The translations under genes were made by a program, and so were the position numbers. A stretch of DNA of 64,000 bases from Marinomonas maritima (GTDB lineage Bacteria > Pseudomonadota > Gammaproteobacteria > Pseudomonadales > Marinomonadaceae): NCBI RefSeq assembly GCF_024435075.2, contig NZ_JAMZEG020000002.1, positions 62,001 to 126,000 of the forward strand, in the 5' to 3' direction. A model generated the notes under the pieces. It was not told the DNA's origin. It ran no database searches and saw only the letters and a list, made by a program, of their open reading frames with translations. Positions within the stretch are counted from its first letter, which is position 1; the number at the start of each line of letters is the position of its first letter. Positions 7,299 to 16,555 of the stretch are shown one piece after another.

Positions 7299-10200
7299 TT
7301 ATTCGCTTTCTTTTATTGGCACCAGAGTTTCTACGGTTTTGTTTTTTAATCGATCAATTAAGTTGTGAACGTCTTCTTTGATCATGAGTAGTACAGGAAT
7401 TAATACCAGCGTAATAACCGTGGCGAACATGATGCCGTAACCAAGTGACACCGCCGCAGGAATCAAGGCTTGAGCTTGTCTTGATGTTTCCCACAGGATT
7501 GGAATGAGTCCTGCGAAGGTAGTGAAAGACGTTAGCAATACCGCGCGTAAGCGGCTTTGGCAAGCTTGGCGAATGGCTTGTTTTACATGCACTGTGTCTT
7601 TTCGAATGTCGTTAAATCGTGAGACCAGTAAGAGGCTGTCGTTTACCACAACACCACTCAGTGCCAAGATGCCATTGAGCGAGAAAATGCTCAAGGCGAG
7701 GTCATTCATCCAGTGACCTAAGAGCGCGCCAATGATGCCGAATGGAATCGCCATCATAATGATGATTGGCTGGCTGTAAGACTTTAACGGAATCGCCAAC
7801 AAACCATAAATAATCAGCAGTGCCAGCATAAACATTTTCGCTAACGAAGATTCTGTTTCGGCTTGTTCTTCTGCTTCTCCTGAAAAGTCAAAATTCACAC
7901 TGGAAAATTGCTTTTGCAAATTAGGCATCACAGCACTTTGCAAATATTCAACGACTTCAGTGGAGGACATGACGTCTTTGTCTACTTCGGCAGACAGATA
8001 ATAAGAGCGCTTACCATCAATGCGGATAATGTCGGTCTGAACTTCAGTTTTTGTTAAGCTCGCCACGGTCGAGAGCGGAATCCTTGCGCCATTTTCGAGA
8101 GCAATTTTGGTGTTCATCACCGCTGCAGGAGATTCTTGTTGGTCTTTCGGAAAGCCTAGACGAACTTCAATTTCGTCGTTATCTCGTTGGTATTTTTGCA
8201 CCACGGTGCCATCGAAACTTTGTGCGACTTGACTGGCAAGATCTGAGGAACTGAGCCCTAATAATCGTCCTTGTTCTGTTAGATCAAGCGCTAAACGTGA
8301 TTCGGGTGGTGTATCAAATTTTTCCACACCTGTGACGGCTGGAATAGCGTTTAATTTTTCGATAAAGGTTTCCATTGCGCCGTCCAGTGCACTGGAATCG
8401 CTGCTGGTTAGCTCCACATACAACGCATCGACAGTGTCTTGGCCATAGCGAATACGCAAGCTTTTCACACCTTCCACTTGCGCAGAAATGTCCTGCCATT
8501 TACTGGTGAATTGTCTAGAGTTGTAATAGGGCGAACCGCTGATCAGTTCGACACGAAAATTACCGCCTTGGTCGCCACTGGATGTCGTTTGTATATGTTT
8601 AATCCCTGTCACTTGCGGCGAAGTATCAGTGGGAATGGTGCCTTTTTTCTTCGCTTCTTGAATAAGTTCTTTATCCGCTTGATAGGCGTTTTGCTCGATA
8701 ATTAAGAGCGCTTTTTGCGTTTCTCCGTAGCTGCTATCACTTTGCATGGTTAACGTGGTGCGTACGGAATCTCCTGGAATGCGAGGGAAGAAACTCATGC
8801 GAATGTCACCAGTGAAAGGCATCGACATCACCAACGCAAACAAGGTAATGAAAACGACGCACATGGCATAGCGTTGATTTAAAGCGAAGTCGATGGCAGG
8901 CCGGTAGAGTTTTTCACTAAAAAACTGTAAGCCTTTATCTGCACCGCCTTGAATCATTGCCCAGAAAGAAGACAGGATATTGTTTGGCTTGGATTTGCGC
9001 GTATTTAGGTGAGACAAATGCGCCGGTAAAATGATTTTCGACTCAATCACCGATAGCACCAAACAAATGGCTACGACGATGGCGAATTGGGAATAAATTT
9101 GTCCGAGTCGACCGTCAATATTAGATAAAGCCCAGAAGGCGGCTACCGTAGTAAACACACCAAATAAAGTCGGAACGGCCACCTCCATCGTGCCTTTAAT
9201 GGTATTGCCTAAGGTGTCTCCATCTCTGGCTCGGGTGGCGTAAATGCTTTCCCCGACTACTACGGCATCATCGACCACAATGCCAAGGGCAAGGATAAAG
9301 CCAAAGGTGGTGATCATATTTAAGGTGAGGTCAATACTGCTGGTTCCCATGACAAAAATAGTGCCGAAGAAAATGAAAGGCAATCCCATGGCGACCCAAA
9401 ATGCCACGGTTATATTGAGGAAAATCGCCAGTAATACAAACACCAATAACACGCCAGTGAGAGCGTTTTTGATCATCAGTTCTAAGCGCTGGTTGATGGA
9501 TTCACTGCGATCATTCCAGGTGGTGAGTTGCACTTGAGACGGTAATCGGGCGCTTTCTTTCCATGTGTCCACTACTTTTTTAGTGGCTTCCACTGTATTG
9601 ATAATGTCATCGTTGCCGGTGGTATTAATGCGAATCGACAGACTGTCTTTTTGATTAAAACGTGACAATACGAACTTGTCGTCGTCAAAGGTGTCTCGAA
9701 TGGTCGCGATATCACCCAATTTGATGTTGCCGCCTGTGACGTTGGTTTTGATGATGATGTTGCTAAATTGTTGTTTAAAATACGCTTGTTCTGCGGCGCT
9801 GATCTTCAAGTAAACATCTTTATTGCTTAGAGTAGCGACTCGGGACGTTGCTGATTCGGCTGCTATCGCTGTGCTTAGGTTCGACAAGGTCAAGCCGTAA
9901 GCTTCGAGTTTGTTTTTATCGACGTCAATTAGCATGACTGGATTTAACGTGCCAGAAATACCCACGGAGTTAATTTGCTCATCTGCTAGCAAGTCCGTTT
10001 TTAAATCATCTGCCAGCTTTTGTAGGGTGCGTCTGTCGGCATCGCCATATAGCTGAATAATAATGGCCAGCTCGGAACGAGTGTCTTTGGTGATGACTGC
10101 TCGATCAGCTTCACTAGGAAAAGAGTTGATCTCGCCGACTTTGTCTTTGATGTCAGAAAATACATCGTCAAGATCATAGCCGTCTTTGACTTCAATGCTG

Positions 10201-10493
10201 ACTTCAGCCCCGCTCGCTGAAGACGTCGACATGATGTTCTTGATGCCTTCTACGCCTTGCAGTTTTTGTTCAATGGGAATGGCAATGCCTTCTTCACTTT
10301 CTTTAGCTGAGCCACTGTCGTAGCTGACACTGATGTCTATGCCGTTGGGCGGAAGAGTGGGAAAGCTTTTCTTATTTAGCGATCCCATGTTGATGACGCC
10401 GAGCGAAATGACAAGCAGCATTAATAGGTTGGCGGCCACAGGATTGCCTGCAAACCACGGAATAATACCCTTTGGTTGATCAAGTGGATTCAT
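7299..10493 (-). CDS. RND efflux pump inner-membrane transporter (AcrB/HAE family)
   Basis: 1064 residues, full length for a resistance-nodulation-division pump: N-terminal helix after GIIPWFAGNPVAANLLML, large periplasmic loop, central helices, second periplasmic loop, C-terminal helices. The proton-relay Asp pair is present in helix 4 (GIVVDDAVVVGES). The Lys of AcrB helix 10 is absent: the equivalent segment reads GVVVNDSLLLV. That is usual in a distant branch of the family rather than in AcrB itself. Its ATG shares one base with the stop of the adaptor gene (TAATG). It exports small hydrophobic or toxic compounds using the proton gradient together with the two proteins encoded upstream; substrate unknown. 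Confidence 0.92.
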   Translation of the reverse strand: MNPLDQPKGIIPWFAGNPVAANLLMLLVISLGVINMGSLNKKSFPTLPPNGIDISVSYDSGSAKESEEGIAIPIEQKLQGVEGIKNIMSTSSASGAEVSIEVKDGYDLDDVFSDIKDKVGEINSFPSEADRAVITKDTRSELAIIIQLYGDADRRTLQKLADDLKTDLLADEQINSVGISGTLNPVMLIDVDKNKLEAYGLTLSNLSTAIAAESATSRVATLSNKDVYLKISAAEQAYFKQQFSNIIIKTNVTGGNIKLGDIATIRDTFDDDKFVLSRFNQKDSLSIRINTTGNDDIINTVEATKKVVDTWKESARLPSQVQLTTWNDRSESINQRLELMIKNALTGVLLVFVLLAIFLNITVAFWVAMGLPFIFFGTIFVMGTSSIDLTLNMITTFGFILALGIVVDDAVVVGESIYATRARDGDTLGNTIKGTMEVAVPTLFGVFTTVAAFWALSNIDGRLGQIYSQFAIVVAICLVLSVIESKIILPAHLSHLNTRKSKPNNILSSFWAMIQGGADKGLQFFSEKLYRPAIDFALNQRYAMCVVFITLFALVMSMPFTGDIRMSFFPRIPGDSVRTTLTMQSDSSYGETQKALLIIEQNAYQADKELIQEAKKKGTIPTDTSPQVTGIKHIQTTSSGDQGGNFRVELISGSPYYNSRQFTSKWQDISAQVEGVKSLRIRYGQDTVDALYVELTSSDSSALDGAMETFIEKLNAIPAVTGVEKFDTPPESRLALDLTEQGRLLGLSSSDLASQVAQSFDGTVVQKYQRDNDEIEVRLGFPKDQQESPAAVMNTKIALENGARIPLSTVASLTKTEVQTDIIRIDGKRSYYLSAEVDKDVMSSTEVVEYLQSAVMPNLQKQFSSVNFDFSGEAEEQAETESSLAKMFMLALLIIYGLLAIPLKSYSQPIIIMMAIPFGIIGALLGHWMNDLALSIFSLNGILALSGVVVNDSLLLVSRFNDIRKDTVHVKQAIRQACQSRLRAVLLTSFTTFAGLIPILWETSRQAQALIPAAVSLGYGIMFATVITLVLIPVLLMIKEDVHNLIDRLKNKTVETLVPIKESE

Positions 10494-11659
10494 TATTGAG
10501 ACTGCTCTGACGGATTAACAAGGGTATTTTTCAAATAGCTACTAAACGGCTTTTTAACCACCTGATACGCTCGGTTTCTAAGATTTTCAGGCACCAAAAT
10601 GTAGATGGATTGAGAATCGACAAAGAATGGTGTGGTATCAAAAGCATCAAGGCGTTTCTCGTCATTCACGTACCAAATTTCACTTTTCTGGCTTAAGGCC
10701 GTGCTAGGTAATTTCCATAAGTTAGCAATGGCTTTGCCTTCCAGTTGTGTGGTGACAAATGATCCGGGTAAGAGCGGTGGTGTTTGATCTAATGGCGAAT
10801 CAACACCAACAATTAAACCGCGCATTCTGGTGGTGGTATCTATGTGCTGATCTATACCAATAACATGGCCTTGCCATTGATCATTGGAATCTATGCTATG
10901 AATAATCACTGGAGTACGACGGTTAAGCAGTATTTTCATGTCTGGCAGTTTTTGCCAATCGGTACTGGCAAGATTGATCGTAATTTCGGCTCTGTCTGTG
11001 CTGTACAAAGTAGCCACTTCGCCGCCGGTGCTTAAGTAAGAGCCTGGTGAAATGTTGCGGCTGATAACCAAGGCATCAAATGGTGCCACAATTTGGGTAT
11101 GTTTAAGGTTGTCTTGGGCTTCTAATAACGTAGCTTTGGCTGAGTCTACTTCTGCCTGTGCGTTGGCTAGTTGAGGGACACGTAATACCAAATCGGAATC
11201 TGGGTCACCTTTAAATCCAGCGGCTTTCCATTCTGCTCGGGCTTGATCGCCTTGGCGCATTTCCTCTTTGAGTGCTAGCTCTGCTCCGGCTAAGGTTTTT
11301 TTTGCGTTCGCCACAGCGCTATTGAGTTCCTTATTATTTAAACTAACTAAAAGATCGCCTTTTTTGACGCGTTGCCCAGCTTCTAGTTGATCAGACACCT
11401 TGGATACTTCGCCACTGACTTTGCTGTTTAACGTCAGCTTGTATCTTGGGTTAGCGATGCCTGATGCCTTGATCATAGATTTATGGCTGGATGCGCTAAC
11501 CGATAGAACGCTAACCTCCAGCGCTTCTTCTTTTTTTTCTGGTAGTGGTTTGCCTAAATTAAATTCTTTTTTGCTTAGAGCGCTATCTATATAGAAATAG
11601 GCCGCGCCTGCGATGAGCACAGAGAAAATAAGAAGTACCCATTGTGAAGAGAGTTTCAT
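10493..11659 (-). CDS. RND efflux periplasmic adaptor (membrane fusion protein)
   Basis: 388 residues. An N-terminal anchoring helix (about residues 8-27) is followed by a biotinyl-lipoyl half (SGEVSKVSDQLEAGQRVKKGD), a helical hairpin of about 70 residues, the second lipoyl half (TQIVAPFDALVISRNISPGS), and beta-barrel and membrane-proximal domains. It bridges the RND pump and the outer-membrane channel. The start overlaps the stop of the outer-membrane factor gene by four bases (ATGA), and its stop touches the start of the pump gene, so the three are translated together. Confidence 0.92.
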   Translation of the reverse strand: MKLSSQWVLLIFSVLIAGAAYFYIDSALSKKEFNLGKPLPEKKEEALEVSVLSVSASSHKSMIKASGIANPRYKLTLNSKVSGEVSKVSDQLEAGQRVKKGDLLVSLNNKELNSAVANAKKTLAGAELALKEEMRQGDQARAEWKAAGFKGDPDSDLVLRVPQLANAQAEVDSAKATLLEAQDNLKHTQIVAPFDALVISRNISPGSYLSTGGEVATLYSTDRAEITINLASTDWQKLPDMKILLNRRTPVIIHSIDSNDQWQGHVIGIDQHIDTTTRMRGLIVGVDSPLDQTPPLLPGSFVTTQLEGKAIANLWKLPSTALSQKSEIWYVNDEKRLDAFDTTPFFVDSQSIYILVPENLRNRAYQVVKKPFSSYLKNTLVNPSEQSQ

Positions 11660-13035
11660 TGTTGTTTTACTCCAAGGCCTAACGCCACGCCCAAGGTGAT
11701 ACGATTTGATAAGTGATTGAAAATAAGCTCATCAAGTTGAGCTTCTAAATCAAAAGTGGTTTTTTGTGCGGCAATGAGATCATTGAGTATCACCAAGCCA
11801 CTGCGGTATTTTTTTTCATACTGGGTGAGGTTGCTACGTGAACTCACAAGGGCTTCTCTAATATGACTGACTTGTTGTTGCAGGACTTTTTCTTGGCCGA
11901 TGGCGTTTTCCACTTCATTCACGGCGGTTAATAAGGTATTGCGGTAAGCTTGATAGGCTTTAGCCGTGTTCAATTTGGCCACTTCTCTTTCTGCTTTGAG
12001 TTTGCCTCCTTGATAAAGCGGCTGAGTCAGCTGAGCCACTAATGACCACACGGGTGAGGTAAATAATGCCATGCGAGGCGAGTCTGCTGATTGGCTTAAC
12101 GCGGCGCTCAAGCTGATTGACGGTAACATGTTTTTGTAGGCCACCGTTGTGTTGAGGTCGGCCGCTTCAATATTTAGATAAGCAGACTTGAGATCCGGCC
12201 GACGCTGTAAGCTTTGATTGGGGAGCTCATCGAGGGTTAAGCTGACCGTTGGATAATCCGTGTTGGGTGATAGGTTTAACGGCTCGGCAGTGCCAAGTAG
12301 GAGTTGCAGCCCGCGCTTTTTGACTTCTAAGTCTTCTTTGAATTGCGCAAGGTTGGCTCTCGATTGCGAGGTAGATGTTCGCGCTTCATCCATTTTTTCG
12401 AGATTGTCTAGCCCGTTTTTAAAGCGTTTTATGATGAGTTTTTCGTTAGCTTCAAGCAGTTCAAGCCTTTGTTGCTCGATACTGATGGCGTGTTGCTTGG
12501 CGGTTAATGACAACCAAGCTTTCATCACATTGGCCACGAGCGTGTCTCGGCTAGCTTGATAAAGCGCTTCATCACTGGCCAAGGTTTTGCTGGCGGCTTG
12601 TTCTGTATTGGCCAGTTTGCCCCATACGTCTAGCTGCCAGCTTACACTAATGTCAGCACTGTAATTTGTCTCTGAGTCTTTGGCCTTTTTTGAAGAAACA
12701 CTGGCATCAACGGAAGGTAGTTGGCTGCCTTGAGTGCTTTTTAGCTCCCATAAGCTGGATTGCAAGGTAAGTAGGGTGCTTTGTAAGTTTGGGTTAGCTT
12801 TGAGTGCTTGTTGAATTAATTCATCTAGCACTGGGTCTTGAATAAGATCGGTTAAGTGGCTGGCAGGTGCCACAATGTCTAACGTATCCCATTGCGATAC
12901 TTTTTCATTACTGACCGTATCAAGCTCTTGTTGTGCAAGTTTGGCAAAATTCTCACGGTGTTCATTTGAGCTACACGCAGCGAGTGTGAGTCCAACAAAG
13001 AGAAGCCCTAGGCATCGTAAAGGCCAGTTCTGCAT
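11656..13035 (-). CDS. Efflux outer-membrane factor lipoprotein (NodT/OprM-like)
   Basis: 459 residues. A lipoprotein signal ends in the lipobox TLAAC (Cys about residue 21). Two repeats of the outer-membrane efflux domain follow, with long coiled helices (LLTLQSSLWELKSTQGSQLP, and near the end NTLLTAVNEVENAIGQEK). It forms the TolC-like exit duct. First gene of the tripartite efflux operon; a perfect dyad lies about 56 bases upstream and may be its operator. Confidence 0.9.
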   Translation of the reverse strand: MQNWPLRCLGLLFVGLTLAACSSNEHRENFAKLAQQELDTVSNEKVSQWDTLDIVAPASHLTDLIQDPVLDELIQQALKANPNLQSTLLTLQSSLWELKSTQGSQLPSVDASVSSKKAKDSETNYSADISVSWQLDVWGKLANTEQAASKTLASDEALYQASRDTLVANVMKAWLSLTAKQHAISIEQQRLELLEANEKLIIKRFKNGLDNLEKMDEARTSTSQSRANLAQFKEDLEVKKRGLQLLLGTAEPLNLSPNTDYPTVSLTLDELPNQSLQRRPDLKSAYLNIEAADLNTTVAYKNMLPSISLSAALSQSADSPRMALFTSPVWSLVAQLTQPLYQGGKLKAEREVAKLNTAKAYQAYRNTLLTAVNEVENAIGQEKVLQQQVSHIREALVSSRSNLTQYEKKYRSGLVILNDLIAAQKTTFDLEAQLDELIFNHLSNRITLGVALGLGVKQQ

Positions 13036-13064
13036 TCATTAAATCCTAATGAGGTATATGTAAA

Positions 13065-13078
13065 GACCGTCTTCGGTC
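13065..13078 (-). terminator. Short hairpin with T-run after the MocR gene
   Basis: On the minus strand GACCG-AAGA-CGGTC is followed by TTTA. It lies between the MocR stop (13198) and the efflux operon start (13035), so it may end MocR transcription or act in the efflux leader. The stem is short. Confidence 0.35.
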
Positions 13079-13090
13079 CTTCAAAAACAT

Positions 13091-13109
13091 TTGTAAAATA
13101 AGTTTACAA
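13091..13109 (-). promoter_or_regulatory. Palindromic operator candidate upstream of RND operon
   Basis: Perfect 7-base inverted repeat TTGTAAA-ATAAG-TTTACAA, about 56 bases upstream of the outer-membrane factor start. Dyads of this type are bound by TetR-family repressors of RND pumps. No TetR gene is in the window, so the binder would be encoded elsewhere (inference). Confidence 0.45.
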
Positions 13110-13197
13110 TTGAAGGCGGTATTTTTACCTGATTATTGTGTCATTCGTTAGCCTTTTTAACTTTCTTTTCGTTTATTTACATTACTTCTTTTCTCGA

Positions 13198-14643
13198 TTA
13201 ACTCGCCAGCAGATTGCTGATGACGGGCTTAGTTTGGTCCGTAAATTGTTTGAGGATTTTCGCGAGAGTTTTAATGGCCCATTCGCGCTTTTCCATATTT
13301 TGTTCGCTGAAGTTAAGGCGAAAGCAGTTGCGGTATTTTCCTGTCGCCGAAAATAATGGGCCAGGGGCAAAGCCAACTCCTTCTTCACGACAGCGTTCCA
13401 CTAGCGCCATACTGTCAATACTGGGGTTAAGTTCCACCCATAAAATAAAGCTGCCATCGGGGTAACTGACCTTTGTGTCGTTGGGTAAATAGGTTTTTAT
13501 CGCATTGAGCAAGTGGTCTCTTTGCTGTTCGTAGCGCTGTCTCATTTGGCGTATGTGTTTTGTGTAGCCGCCTAAGCGAATAAATTTTGCAATGGCGAGC
13601 TGAGGTAGAACAGGGCACATAGAGCTGCTTACGTATTTTATGTGGGTGACTTTATCTCGGTAACGACCCGGTGCAATCCAGCCAACGCGCATGCCGGGCG
13701 CGATGGTCTTCGAAAAAGACGAGCATAAAAGTACGCGCCCATCAGTATCAAAGGATTTTATGGTTTTTGGTCTAGGGAATTGATAGGAAATATCACCATA
13801 AATGTCGTCCTCTATAATGGCAATATCATAGCTTTGTGCTAGTCGATACAGTTGCTCTTTTTTGTCTTCAGGCATGGTGTAACCCATAGGATTATTACAC
13901 GTAGGGGTGACGAAAATGGCTTTGATCGGCCATTGATCTAATGCAAGTTCTAGTGCTTCTAAACTGATGCCCGTTTCTGGGTGTGTAGGGATTTCCATTG
14001 CTTTTAGATTGGAGGCTTTGATCGCTTGCATGGAACCATAAAAACTGGGGGATTCTATGGCGATAATATCCCCGGGCTCGGTGACCGCTCTTAAGCAAAC
14101 AGACAGCGCTTCTTGGCAACCTGATGTTATGACTAAATCATCGGGGTGAAGTTGGCAACCAGATGCAACCGTGAGACGACAAAGTTGTGTGCGCAATTCT
14201 TCGATACCTCGAATATCGGCATAGCCCAACCCTAACTCTGGCTTTTGCTTAGAAAGGTCGGCTAGGGTTTTGAGTAAAGGTTTCAGTGTCGGTGCGGCCA
14301 TATCCGGCATGGCGTGTTGTAACTGTACGCCCTTGTTGTTACTACGGATCATGAGCATATTGAGGACTTCTTCCCACTGTGAGACTTCCAAAGGGCGTTG
14401 TGGTGGTCTTGAAATACTGGGCAAGTTATCTTTTTTTCTAAAGCAGACAAAATAGCCCGATTTGGGTCTAGCTTCGACAAGGAAATCTTGTTCAAGCTGT
14501 CGATAGGCTTCTTGCACAGTAGAAATGCTGACGCCATGTTCTTGAGCTAGCTGTCGAACAGAAGGCAGCTTGTCGCCCGGTTTAAAAAAGCCATGTTGTA
14601 TGTGTTCTCGTAAACGGTTGGCGAGATTTTGGTAAAGTGTCAT
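13198..14643 (-). CDS. MocR-type (GntR HTH + aminotransferase fold) transcriptional regulator
   Basis: 481 residues. N-terminal GntR-type winged HTH (residues about 1-75; LPSVRQLAQEHGVSISTVQEA), a linker, then a fold-type I PLP aminotransferase-like domain whose cofactor Lys is in SFSKTIAPGMRVGW. The cofactor-stacking region CNNPMG and the IEDD segment are also visible. MocR proteins sense an amine or PLP derivative and control divergent genes. The divergent genes here are DUF1127 and a LysE-type exporter, so an amino-acid or amine signal is plausible. Four ATACAGAT elements in the shared gap are likely its binding sites. Confidence 0.9.
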   Translation of the reverse strand: MTLYQNLANRLREHIQHGFFKPGDKLPSVRQLAQEHGVSISTVQEAYRQLEQDFLVEARPKSGYFVCFRKKDNLPSISRPPQRPLEVSQWEEVLNMLMIRSNNKGVQLQHAMPDMAAPTLKPLLKTLADLSKQKPELGLGYADIRGIEELRTQLCRLTVASGCQLHPDDLVITSGCQEALSVCLRAVTEPGDIIAIESPSFYGSMQAIKASNLKAMEIPTHPETGISLEALELALDQWPIKAIFVTPTCNNPMGYTMPEDKKEQLYRLAQSYDIAIIEDDIYGDISYQFPRPKTIKSFDTDGRVLLCSSFSKTIAPGMRVGWIAPGRYRDKVTHIKYVSSSMCPVLPQLAIAKFIRLGGYTKHIRQMRQRYEQQRDHLLNAIKTYLPNDTKVSYPDGSFILWVELNPSIDSMALVERCREEGVGFAPGPLFSATGKYRNCFRLNFSEQNMEKREWAIKTLAKILKQFTDQTKPVISNLLAS

Positions 14644-14677
14644 GGTATTTCCTTTGGAGTAGGTGTCTTGAGCTGAG

Positions 14678-14801
14678 ATCTGTATTGATTGTAGGGCTTT
14701 CTTGACCTATGAGTGACCATACAGATTTGATTTTATTACACCATACAGATGGAAAAAACGCTGTTCTGTGTGTTTAGTAAAGAGGTTTTCTGAATCTGTA
14801 T
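14678..14801. promoter_or_regulatory. Four ATACAGAT boxes between MocR and DUF1127-lysE
   Basis: CCATACAGAT occurs as a direct repeat at 14717-14726 and 14741-14750 (24 bases start to start). The same octamer occurs inverted (ATCTGTAT) at 14678-14685 and 14794-14801. Direct repeats two helical turns apart in a divergent promoter are the typical layout for MocR regulators such as PdxR. Binding is inferred. Confidence 0.65.
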
Positions 14802-14886
14802 TGTGTTTACAGCTTATTCTATAGTGGTTACTCATACACACAGCACTTTTTAAAGCCTAAATAGTGCGGTTTCCAAGGAGAAGGTT

Positions 14887-15093
14887 ATGCTAATCGTTAG
14901 CTTATTTGTTCATTTTCAAGATTGCGTGAAGCGTTATCAGACCCGCAAAGGGTTAGCTTCTTTAACGGCGCAACAATTGATGGATATTGGTATGACGAAG
15001 GAGCGCCAACAAGCTGAATTATCACAAGCATCCTTTAAAGGTGTTCTATGCGATATGATGGTTAAGGTTAAAAAAAGAGGGCGGATGTTATGA
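14887..15093 (+). CDS. DUF1127 small protein
   Basis: 68 residues, basic. The DUF1127 pattern is visible in YQTRKGLASLTAQQLMDIGM (Arg-rich start, then LxxLxxxxLxDIGM). In some bacteria such proteins are RNA-binding regulators of carbon, phosphate or stress responses; here it may be only an accessory of the exporter. The stop overlaps the ATG of the LysE gene (ATGA), so the two are coupled, and AAGGAG stands before the start codon. Confidence 0.8.
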   Translation: MLIVSLFVHFQDCVKRYQTRKGLASLTAQQLMDIGMTKERQQAELSQASFKGVLCDMMVKVKKRGRML

Positions 15094-15698
15094 TGGATCT
15101 CTCTTTTTTTATCGCACTTGCTATGTTTGCTTTTGTGACATCTGTTACGCCTGGACCTAATAACATCATGCTATTGGCGTCCGGTGCGCAGTTTGGCTTT
15201 CGTCGAACGTTACCGCATATGCTGGGTATTGTGTTGGGCGTCGCGACCTTGTTGCTGTCTGTCTTGCTCGGCTTGGGAACGCTGTTTAGCGTGTATCCGC
15301 CATTGTATGATTTACTCAAATGGGTGGGTTGTAGTTATTTACTGTGGCTCGCGTGGAAAATTGGTAGTGCGCCAGTGGGAAATCTAGAAACCAAAAAAGC
15401 ACCTTCTTCACCGATGGCATGGTGGCAAGCGTTGTTATTTCAATATGTAAACCCTAAAGCTTGGATGATGGCGATTGGCTGTGTGAGCTCGTTTGCTATT
15501 GCGGGTGACTTGTACGCACAATCTGGCTTCTGGATGATTGTTTTGTTTGCTGCGATGGGCTTTCCGGCTATTTCTATTTGGGCATGGGCTGGTGTGAGAG
15601 TTCGACAGTGGCTAACAGATCAAAAGCGGCAGAGAATTTTTAATTATTGTATGGGCATTGCCACGGCATCAACGCTGTTGCTCATCATTGGTAATTAA
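15090..15698 (+). CDS. LysE/RhtB family amino-acid exporter
   Basis: 202 residues, about six hydrophobic helices. The N-terminal family signature is TPGPNNIMLLASGAQFG, followed by GIVLGVATLLL, and QYVNPKAWMMAIG in the middle, all typical of LysE translocators. It exports amino acids or related metabolites across the inner membrane. Coupled to DUF1127 upstream and divergent from a MocR regulator, which probably senses the exported compound or a relative. Confidence 0.9.
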   Translation: MMDLSFFIALAMFAFVTSVTPGPNNIMLLASGAQFGFRRTLPHMLGIVLGVATLLLSVLLGLGTLFSVYPPLYDLLKWVGCSYLLWLAWKIGSAPVGNLETKKAPSSPMAWWQALLFQYVNPKAWMMAIGCVSSFAIAGDLYAQSGFWMIVLFAAMGFPAISIWAWAGVRVRQWLTDQKRQRIFNYCMGIATASTLLLIIGN

Positions 15699-15743
15699 CC
15701 ATTGAAATAGGACGTTTAGCACCTCTACATAAGGAACATTAAT

Positions 15744-16079
15744 GTGACAACAAACCCAAACGTGCAAGAAGACAAAAGTGTTATCAGTGATAATGAGTGG
15801 AGCCTTTATATGATAAAGACGCGTATGAACACACTCTATACTGGTATTAGTACGGATGTTGATCGACGTTTCAAGGAGCATTCAGGCGCCAGTAAGCGAG
15901 CGGCTCGATACCTAAAAGGCAAAGGCCCATTGGAGTTGGTGTGGCATGAAGCGGTTGGCACCAAAAGTGAGGCTTTGGTTTTAGAGTATCGAGTGAAGAA
16001 ATTGAATAAACGTCAAAAATTGAGCCTTATCGAAGGAGAGCTTGTTTTGCATTCTTTACGTGAAGAGTGTGTTTCTTAA
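15744..16079 (+). CDS. GIY-YIG nuclease-fold protein (UPF0213/YhbQ-like)
   Basis: 111 residues. The GIY-YIG core appears as WSLYMIKT then LYTGIS, followed by DVDRRFKEH with the catalytic-type Arg, and EALVLEYRVKKLN with the Glu helix. Family members (YhbQ) have weak DNA nuclease activity and an uncertain role in repair. The start is GTG at 15744 after AAGGAAC; an ATG two bases earlier runs straight into a stop. About 30 N-terminal residues precede the domain, a little more than usual. Confidence 0.85.
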   Translation: MTTNPNVQEDKSVISDNEWSLYMIKTRMNTLYTGISTDVDRRFKEHSGASKRAARYLKGKGPLELVWHEAVGTKSEALVLEYRVKKLNKRQKLSLIEGELVLHSLREECVS

Positions 16080-16147
16080 CTTGTCTTTCTGAACAATCAT
16101 TCGTAGCATAGTGCTTATTATGAATGGCTTGCAGGAGGCAAGGGGCA

Positions 16148-16555
16148 ATGATTAGTCATTTCGATCACATTGTATTGACGGTGGCAGACATAGACAGAGC
16201 GGTGCTTTTTTACAAAACCGTTTTGAAGATGGAGCCTATTTCCTTTGCTAATGGACGTCGAGCCGTGCAATTTGGTCAGCAAAAAATCAACTTCCAGTTA
16301 CTTGGGCAGGAACTTCGAAACCACGCAATGGAGGGCTCGGGCGATTTATGCCTTATTACTAACTGGACCATCGCTGACGTCGTTGGCCATTTGAAAGCCT
16401 GTAAAGTGACGATTCTAGAAGGCCCTGTGAGCAAATCTGGCGCACAAGGACCTATCCAATCCGTGTATTTTAATGATCCAGACAACAACCTTGTTGAAGT
16501 CAGTGTTTATGACGAGACAAGCAAGCCTTCTAGTGATCATTCAGAATCTGAGTAA
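16148..16555 (+). CDS. VOC family (glyoxalase-like) protein
   Basis: 135 residues, one VOC module pair. ISHFDHIVLTVADIDRAVLFY carries the first metal-type His, the middle is GSGDLCLIT, and FNDPDNNLVEVSVY carries the Glu. It resembles the small glyoxalase or virulence-protein STM3117 group; the substrate is unknown. The ATG at 16148 is preferred because AGGAGGCAAG stands just upstream; an in-frame codon at 16124 has no such site. The 3' end overlaps the convergent RecQ-like gene by 26 bases. Confidence 0.8.
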   Translation: MISHFDHIVLTVADIDRAVLFYKTVLKMEPISFANGRRAVQFGQQKINFQLLGQELRNHAMEGSGDLCLITNWTIADVVGHLKACKVTILEGPVSKSGAQGPIQSVYFNDPDNNLVEVSVYDETSKPSSDHSESE

